DNA of 64,000 bases. Origin: Rhizoclosmatium globosum. Its lineage: Eukaryota; Chytridiomycota; Chytridiomycetes; Chytridiales; Chytriomycetaceae. A model generated the notes under the pieces. It was not told where the DNA came from. It saw nothing but the letters and a program-made list of their open reading frames with translations, and searched no databases. The stretch is from the NCBI GenBank assembly GCA_002104985.1, contig MCGO01000067.1, positions 62,001 to 126,000 on the forward strand, in the 5' to 3' direction. Below, in pieces: positions 57,401-64,000 of this stretch; the first letter of the stretch is position 1, and every line of letters starts with the position of its first letter. A program made the position numbers and the translations under genes.

Positions 57401-60400
57401 CCAGAGATTGTTCACTGGGAGCAGGGATATTTAACATATTGAAATGCCTCAACAGGCGAGGAGTTACGTTGTTACGACCACCTTAACAGTTTGTTTTTAC
57501 AAATATCACGATCTAGTATGGGCTTACCTCCTGGCGGAGCACAGCATGTTACAATTTCAATGTCTTGAACATCTTTCCAAGTCATAAGTTCTCTGTCGTA
57601 AAATCCACCAAAGTCAATATATTGTCGTATCAACTCAATTGGTGGTTGCGATCCATAGGTATCAAGCTTAGGCATGTTCAAATCATCAACAAATAGAACA
57701 ATCTTACGGGAACCAGATGGGGCCCCCATAATGCCCTTCCTCTTTTTCTCAAGTTTCGCTTCCATAGCTTGCTGAGTTTGGATACTATTCGTTTGAGCTG
57801 AAAAATTAAGCACTACTGGTAAGAATCCATTCTTTTTGCTTATCCTATTGAGCAAATCTTGAACGATCACACTTTTGCCTACACCAGTGCCCCCACCAAA
57901 TAAAGTTTTATGCCCATTCGACAATAAATTTTCCAAAAGATATGCATATTTGATTGTATCCTGCGTTGGCACAATCATTTTAAAGTAGGGAATTTCAGAG
58001 TTGTATGAAAATGTGGGTACAAGTTCGTCCCATTGACCAAAAGTCCTCCTCTTAATATTCACAAAGTAGCTGTATATACTCAAAGAAGGCAAAGAAATAT
58101 CCGACATTGGAATCGCTTCAAGCGTATCTCGGACAAACGTATCAAAAAAGTCTTGGTTACCGTCAGCCAAGTTACCACCAATCGACCAGACATAGCAAAA
58201 TAAAAATATATGACTGAATAGACACTTAAGATCTGCAAACTGCTGTCCGAAATTGACCTCGGGATTCTCAATGAAACAAGATATAAGCTTACAGAGTGAA
58301 ACAACCAAATTGAAATTGACTGATTTCAAATACTCCTTGCACATTCTTCGAATAAATGCAAGTCCCATATCGACATATGTCTCAAAAAGAGAATGTAGGT
58401 AAACCTTCAATTCGTCGGGCACTCTTTCTGGGAAGTTTCGAATCCATGATTCAACGTAAGGCCACCAGCCGATAGATGCAGGATCCATGTAGACCTTTGA
58501 GGATTAAAATAAGAAACTCAATCAGTAAAGCATTCTTACCATTCCGCACCGACTAACTGTAGCCGGTGAAGCTACGGCAAGATCTTGCACTTCGAAAAGC
58601 ATGTGCATCGTATTGTTCATCTTAATTCGCTCTCCGTTGATGAGAGTCAATAGCTTATTGTCGTCCAAAACAGTGTTCATATTTTCAATCCATAATGCAT
58701 CAACAGGGCCGTCAAGAACTGTCCATTTATCGTCTGGGCTGTCATCTGCGACTTGCTCTCTGAAAATAATTCCAATAAGGCCATCTTTCCATTCCATAGT
58801 CGCTAGAATCCGCTGTTAATTCAATTTCAGATCAACTCAAAGTTTCAAGCTACCGAGATTGAATTCCCCATAAAGCTCTGTCATAGCCACACATTTTGGG
58901 TTAAGAACCCAAGTTTTCACTTTTTGGAAGTCTGGACTATTTGGTAGCTTTTCTTTCAGACGTGTGCATGCTTCTTGTAAAATCTGGTAACAAGTAGTCT
59001 TAGCTCCACCTGTTGGACTTATCAAGGGTTTAATATAGGCATAGTTATTTATCTTTTGAGAACTTTACCCAACAAGCATAACTCCGTGACGAATGCGATT
59101 AGTCTCAAAGAGCTGGCAAACTCGAGTGACAAATGCGTCCACAATTTCAAGATTCTTCTCCTTCATCACCTCTTTAATCATTTTGCTCAGAAGCTCGAAG
59201 TCTTCTTCTTTGACTGTGATTCCAGGAAACAAGTCTTGCAAGATACCACGAAACAATCCAATGTCTTCCACTAGAAATTTGGGCAAGTTTGAATCTCTCA
59301 ATGACCGAATCAAGACAACTTGTTCAATCAAGTCAGGATGGGATCGTTTTAACGCTCCAGCCATAATAAGTACTGACTTCACAGCTCGCATACTAGCGAA
59401 TTTTTGAGAAATTAATGAAACAATTTTTAACAACGAACCCGAAATCATAGTGATCTTGCTGCGAGAGCTGTTCTGAACAAAGTTTGTAGAGGTTGGTAAC
59501 TTTTCCAGCTAACGCTTTTGCACTCTCAAAACCTTCTGAGAAAAGCATGATTTCGGCAATCAGGCCATAATCTATACAACAATATCAATACATCATACGT
59601 AATTTCATCAAGTATCACCTGGAATCATCATAGATATTGGTCGGAAAAGCGCCTTTAAATTATCGGGAAGCTCCGTTCTTCCTGCATATCCAGGATTCAT
59701 TGTAATGAAGGCAGCGCAAGTATCGATCAGGCGAATATCGCGTCCTTCAAAGATGAAGCGAGTGCATTTGGAATCTTTCGCCGCCTTGATTGTTAGAAGT
59801 TGCTGCGCAATCACTGATAGGACTTCAATATCAATACGGTTAAACTCGTCAAAGCAAATCCAGGCCCCTGATTGTGCGAGACCAGCAAACATCTTGCCCA
59901 TCATTTTATAGTCCATTCCATCTGAGCAATTAAAGACAACACATTGTCGTGCCATTGCTTTTGCCAGATCTTTGACAGTTTCAGTCTTTCCGGTACCGGC
60001 TAAGAGTTGTGTTGGTAAATCAAAAAAATATTGTCTTCTGGGAACATACCAGGCCCGACGGGGGATCCTCCAAGGTTAAGTTGCATAGCTCCAGTGAGCG
60101 TTAAATAACAACGATCGGTGAGAGGAGTGATAACTAGTCGTGGAGAGCATCCAAGGTATTCATAACCATAATTAAATACGGAAGAAGACATTTTCACTTG
60201 ACAAGTGTCAACCTCCATATCCCAGTAATAACGTAATTGTTTCGCCCATTCAAAGTCATTCAATCCTGTTACTTTCGCATTGATTAATCCTTGAACTATA
60301 TCACGGTTATGAACATCAATTGTAATCAGGGCGCCTAAAATAGCTCTCTGAATTTTCGTTAAATCTCCGCGAACTAGAGTCGCCAAGCCAGCCAAGCCAG

Positions 60401-63400
60401 CAATTGATTTTTGTTTCATATTAAGCAATCCTTGCGCAGGATCTTGATGTTTGATAGATTCAATGACGTCTCGACACCAAATGACTTGGTTGGCTGTCAC
60501 AACAACTTGACCTGCGTGCTCTCGAACCCAGTCAGTTCGTTTTTTGGTTTCATAATCCTGCAGTGCAACTTTGGTGAGGCGCTTCAATACTGCCACCATT
60601 CCTTCCTCAACAGAACTCAACCAAGCTTCAACGTTTCCTCTTGCTTTGATAGTCTTGAGGAATGGTACCCGCTCTCCTTCCGGACTTATCATGCTCACAA
60701 TATCAATGCTTTTTGGGTCATTAGTAAATCCAAGACTCTTGATTGCATCAAAGCACTTGCTTAAGTGTGGCTGAACAGCTTGAGGGTTTCTCGTCTGCGA
60801 CAGAATTTCCAGTAACTCGTCGTTTGATAAGAAGTAGAAGCGAGGAAAAAGCAGGCGTTTAGACTCTAAATAGTCTTCCAGGCACTTTTGAATCTGATCC
60901 AAAAGCGTGTTATTTTGTTGGAATGCTTCTAGAAGACCTGGAATAGTTCCACTCTTCATGGCATTTGGATTACGCGATACTTTTCGCATTGAATCTTTCC
61001 AGGAGCGATCTACCTGCTGAAACATACGAGCCTCGTCGGGCAGTTGCCGTTGAATATCGGGTGCCGAGAAAATACTTTCAAGATAAAGCCAGTTTCGCTG
61101 ACATATCATCCATGCATCTAAGGTCTCTGAGAAGAGCATCAGCATTCTATCCCACCGTTCTACTTCAACTTTGATGGGTCCAACAAATCGGGATGCTTTG
61201 ATGGTGGAAATTGTGACCTGACTGTCTTCTAGCGCGGTCTGGATATCGTCAATAGCTCCAAGAATAAAGACATCTTTAGATTCTCTATACGGCAGAACAA
61301 TAAACTCAGTGTCGCTCCAAATCTTGACAACTTTGCTCAGCATCTCTTCTAAGGCGGCTTCACTGGAAGCTTGTCCCGAAGTGTTGCTAATGTCTTCCTT
61401 AAAGTCAAATATATGCTGCTCCATGAGCTTTTCTAAAGTGAGTGTTTCGTCGCGGATGAGAGGTCTTCCAAGGATTTCTTGAATTTTATCCCAGTGTCGT
61501 GGTTTAAGGGCTGGATTTCTGAGGTCTACAATTGTGCCATACATGGTTTTGTATGAATCAACTAGTTGTTTTAATTTAGGAACAACATCGTTTGGTGGAA
61601 GTCCCTTGTCCAGAGAATACACTACTTTAATGTATGCTGCGATTTGAGCATTAATTTCTTCCGTATTGAGGCTTTCAAACGGTTGAGTCTTCCAGGACCT
61701 AACAATAGTCAGTAAACTCCTTAAAAATGGGCTTACTTACGTAGTCAACGCCTCCCAATCTCGTAAACTCGTCCATAATTGCATCCTCATTTTGATTTCT
61801 CCTTCTACTTCCTCAAATATACTGATATCGCCAGGCTTAGGCGGTGCTTTTTCTTCTTCGCCCTCTTTCTTTTCCCCTCCCACGGTCGACGGTGGAACTC
61901 CCCCATTTTTGAAGATTTCCGCCCACTGTTCGTATCGACCTTTCATAGTTATCATATCCTGAAGTTTTTGACTTGTCTCTTGCAAACTTTCGATTGTACT
62001 GACAGGGCTTGAGGCACTGCTCAAGATACTAGGGTCCAATGCCTTGTTGCGGACATCAAATGCTGCTTGTTGAAGGTCCATAATGGCTTTCTCCAGCTCA
62101 GCACTGAATTTAGCAATATTATCGTCTTTCGTATCAGACGCCATATCTGCTGCATCCTTGAGGGTTCTCAGAGTGGGTTGTAGGGTTTGAAACATTGCCA
62201 GTTCTGTTGGAGGAATCTTGATTTTATACGTGTCGACCAAGGCATAAAGTCGGCTGACTTCATCAAACAACTTATCAACAAGAGGAAGTGAGTTTTTAAC
62301 TAATTCAAATTGTAAGCACAGTTGCAATTGTCTATCAAAAAACTTAACTGTGATGAAGAGAAGCCAAGTAATCAACAAATGACTCGATTGTTGCTGGCGT
62401 TGTTTTCAAGGTTACAACCCAACCTTGGACAATTCCTAACAACAACTCATTCTTGTCTCTTGCAACATGTGGCAATAAATTTGCAACATCGGAAAAACAG
62501 CGCTCAGGACTTGGAAGTAAAATGCTCTTAAGTGTTACAGTGTCGATAGATAAGTTGTTGACTTTGCTACTGGTAGGAATCGCACCCATCTCTTGTCTCT
62601 GCTTCATAAATTTATCCAGCTCAATGTCGAAGAATTGGACAATTGGCGAATAAATGTTTCCGTTTGGTAAAGTACCAAACGTAGCACTAAGTTCCAACAC
62701 TGACTCCCTGTCAGTTCGAGTTTCTGGTGGTGGTTGTTCATTATCTAGAGCTTCAGCAAGAGCAATATGCTCAAGTTCTTTCATCTTGTTTACAATGAGA
62801 GTACCAATCTCGCCTTCTCCATGTTGAGCAGTCGCAAATAAAACAGCCAAAGGCCCCGCCGATACGCTTAGCGCAAAGATTCCGTTAAAACTTTGGTTAT
62901 CAACCCACATTTCTTTCACACCATTCAAGGTTTTCATCCACTGGCTGGCGTTCCCAAAGTTGCCCACAAGAGTTCCACGGATGCGCCCACAAATTTCACG
63001 GAAGTAGCCGTCTTCCAGAATTATTTCTGAAGCTTTTGGACCTGTGTCGGAAGATTCTGAGGATTGTCCGCCTGCAGAGACGTATGATCCGCCTTTCAAG
63101 TTTGCAGGATCAAAAAAGGGGATTGTGTTTGATATGAGGGCAACCTTTTCAACTGCCGAAATATAGAGCTTCAAGAGTGTGTCCATGCATGTTATGTGAT
63201 CCATTACTGAAGGATTGATGAAGAGGCTTTTGGATGATGATTCAAGATGAATTCCAAGCTCAACTTTGAAAAGGGGGACAAATTTCTGGGGTTTGTGATC
63301 AGATAGCGGATCGACCTTCTTTTTCTTTTCAGAATTATTGTTGTTCGTTTGAGCAGTTGAAACAGTTGATTCAGCATCAGGACTAGCTTCACCTTCATTG

Positions 63401-64000
63401 TTAACATCTCCAGGTTTAGAAACACGGGTTCGATGGATACGGCTCAAAATAATTGGGAATCGCTCAAACCCACACTCAATTAGCTCTTTGGTTCCAACTT
63501 CTTTGCCAACGACAATACCTCCGACTTGAGTGTTGATAGGAGCTTCTCCATCCAACTCCATAAGAGACATTCCATCGTCTTCTACATCCTTGACAACCAC
63601 ATCAGCATCTGTGCACCCATTATAAACTGCCTTTAGTAAATCTGTGACGCTTTCAGTAGCAAGCATTCGTAACATATCCACAATATGATAGTCTATGAGT
63701 TTTACGAAACGCTGAAGCCTAAAACATTCATTTCGACGAGTACTTTGCTGCATGAAGCTCAGTTTTGTGCCATCTTCAGCACCTCCTCCATCTTCGTCGA
63801 TCGCTCCCTCCTCAGCAAGATCGGTAGTGAAACCAAGCTTATTTAAGCAAACAGTTCCAGCGTTTGCCACTACGTCTCGCACACTCCCTTCCAAATCTCT
63901 CAAAACACCTTCCACAATTTGTTTAACATGTGCCTGTTGAGTCTCGATAAATACGCCGAGCTCGTAACTTTGCGAATAATCAATTTTGACGAGACGACTA
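51401..64000 (-). CDS. DNAH6: Axonemal inner-arm dynein heavy chain, DNAH6-type (5' end outside window)
   Basis: Motor subunit of a single-headed inner dynein arm of the flagellum. The gene enters from the right edge ([20 protein letters not shown] near 63960), so the start is missing. The tail (DHC_N1/N2) spans about 63990-60050. P-loops: AAA1 [11 protein letters not shown] (split by an intron near 60000), AAA2 GPTGGAKTT near 59005, AAA3 [10 protein letters not shown] near 57880, AAA4 GVGGCGKQS near 56785. The stalk coiled coil (about 56060-55180) and AAA5-6 follow in one 4.4-kb exon (57452-53058). The terminal segment has [31 protein letters not shown] and WVAKGVALL, then by a last intron CQLNT, ending at TGA 51401. 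Block-by-block wording matches DNAH6 better than DNAH1, 3, 7 or 12. About 12 exons, no frame break. Confidence 0.93.

Noticed and set aside
1..64000. CRISPR arrays, operons or bacterial ribosome binding sites
   Set aside because: Spliced nuclear genes throughout; no regularly spaced repeats of CRISPR type were seen.

Overview
This window is nuclear DNA of an intron-rich, gene-dense eukaryote. Genes are split by short GT-AG introns, mostly 45-70 nt, and intergenic gaps are often under 100 bp. The gene set points to a flagellated (zoosporic) fungus, most plausibly a chytrid. There is an axonemal inner-arm dynein heavy chain of DNAH6 type, which only flagellated lineages keep. Beside it are a fungal-type NUP42/Amo1 FG nucleoporin, a Src1/Heh inner nuclear membrane protein, a Gid7-type GID-ligase subunit and a GABA-B-like class C receptor. 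The species call is inference; no rRNA or organelle marker is present.

Region 1 (about 1.5-29.5 kb) is a compact block of housekeeping genes. In order they are: FG nucleoporin (-), UPF0538/C2orf76 (+), prolidase (+), class C GPCR with a PstS-like ectodomain (-), GNAT acetyltransferase (-), ELP3 (-), GID7/WDR26 (+), omega-like GST (-), eIF4A (-), Rab1/Ypt1 (+), Sus1/ENY2 (+), striatin (-), UPF3 (+), a twin CX9C protein (+), a cytidine-deaminase-fold protein (-), an UNC93-like transporter (-) and Src1/Man1 (+). Several divergent pairs have start codons only 34-63 bp apart, so they must share very small promoters. Themes are mRNA handling (nucleoporin, Sus1, UPF3, eIF4A), tRNA and translation (ELP3, eIF4A), ubiquitin and signalling scaffolds (Gid7, striatin), and membrane and nuclear-envelope proteins.

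Region 2 (about 29.5-46 kb) is the accessory, repeat-rich part. It holds an unrecognised two-exon gene, an AT-rich spacer with a TIR-like repeat, and a Helitron of about 7 kb (HUH Rep, PIF1-type helicase, C-terminal cysteine-protease-like domain). It also holds small inverted and tandem repeats, a broken wax-synthase-like gene, a Ty1/copia gag-protease remnant, and a separate decayed copia reverse transcriptase.

Region 3 (46.2-64 kb) returns to host genes: NDUFS4 (-) divergent from a TMEM62-like metallophosphoesterase (+), a degenerate ankyrin-repeat gene (-), and the DNAH6-type dynein (-), which runs off the right edge.

Many strongly conserved genes show single-base frame breaks (prolidase, GPCR, GNAT, ELP3, striatin, UNC93-like, TMEM62-like, Helitron), while eIF4A, Ypt1, UPF3, Src1 and 12.6 kb of dynein read cleanly. 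Most breaks look like one missing base, several in homopolymers, so assembly error is the simplest explanation. Gene models below give outer limits and the exon joins I could read; joins across frame breaks are approximate.
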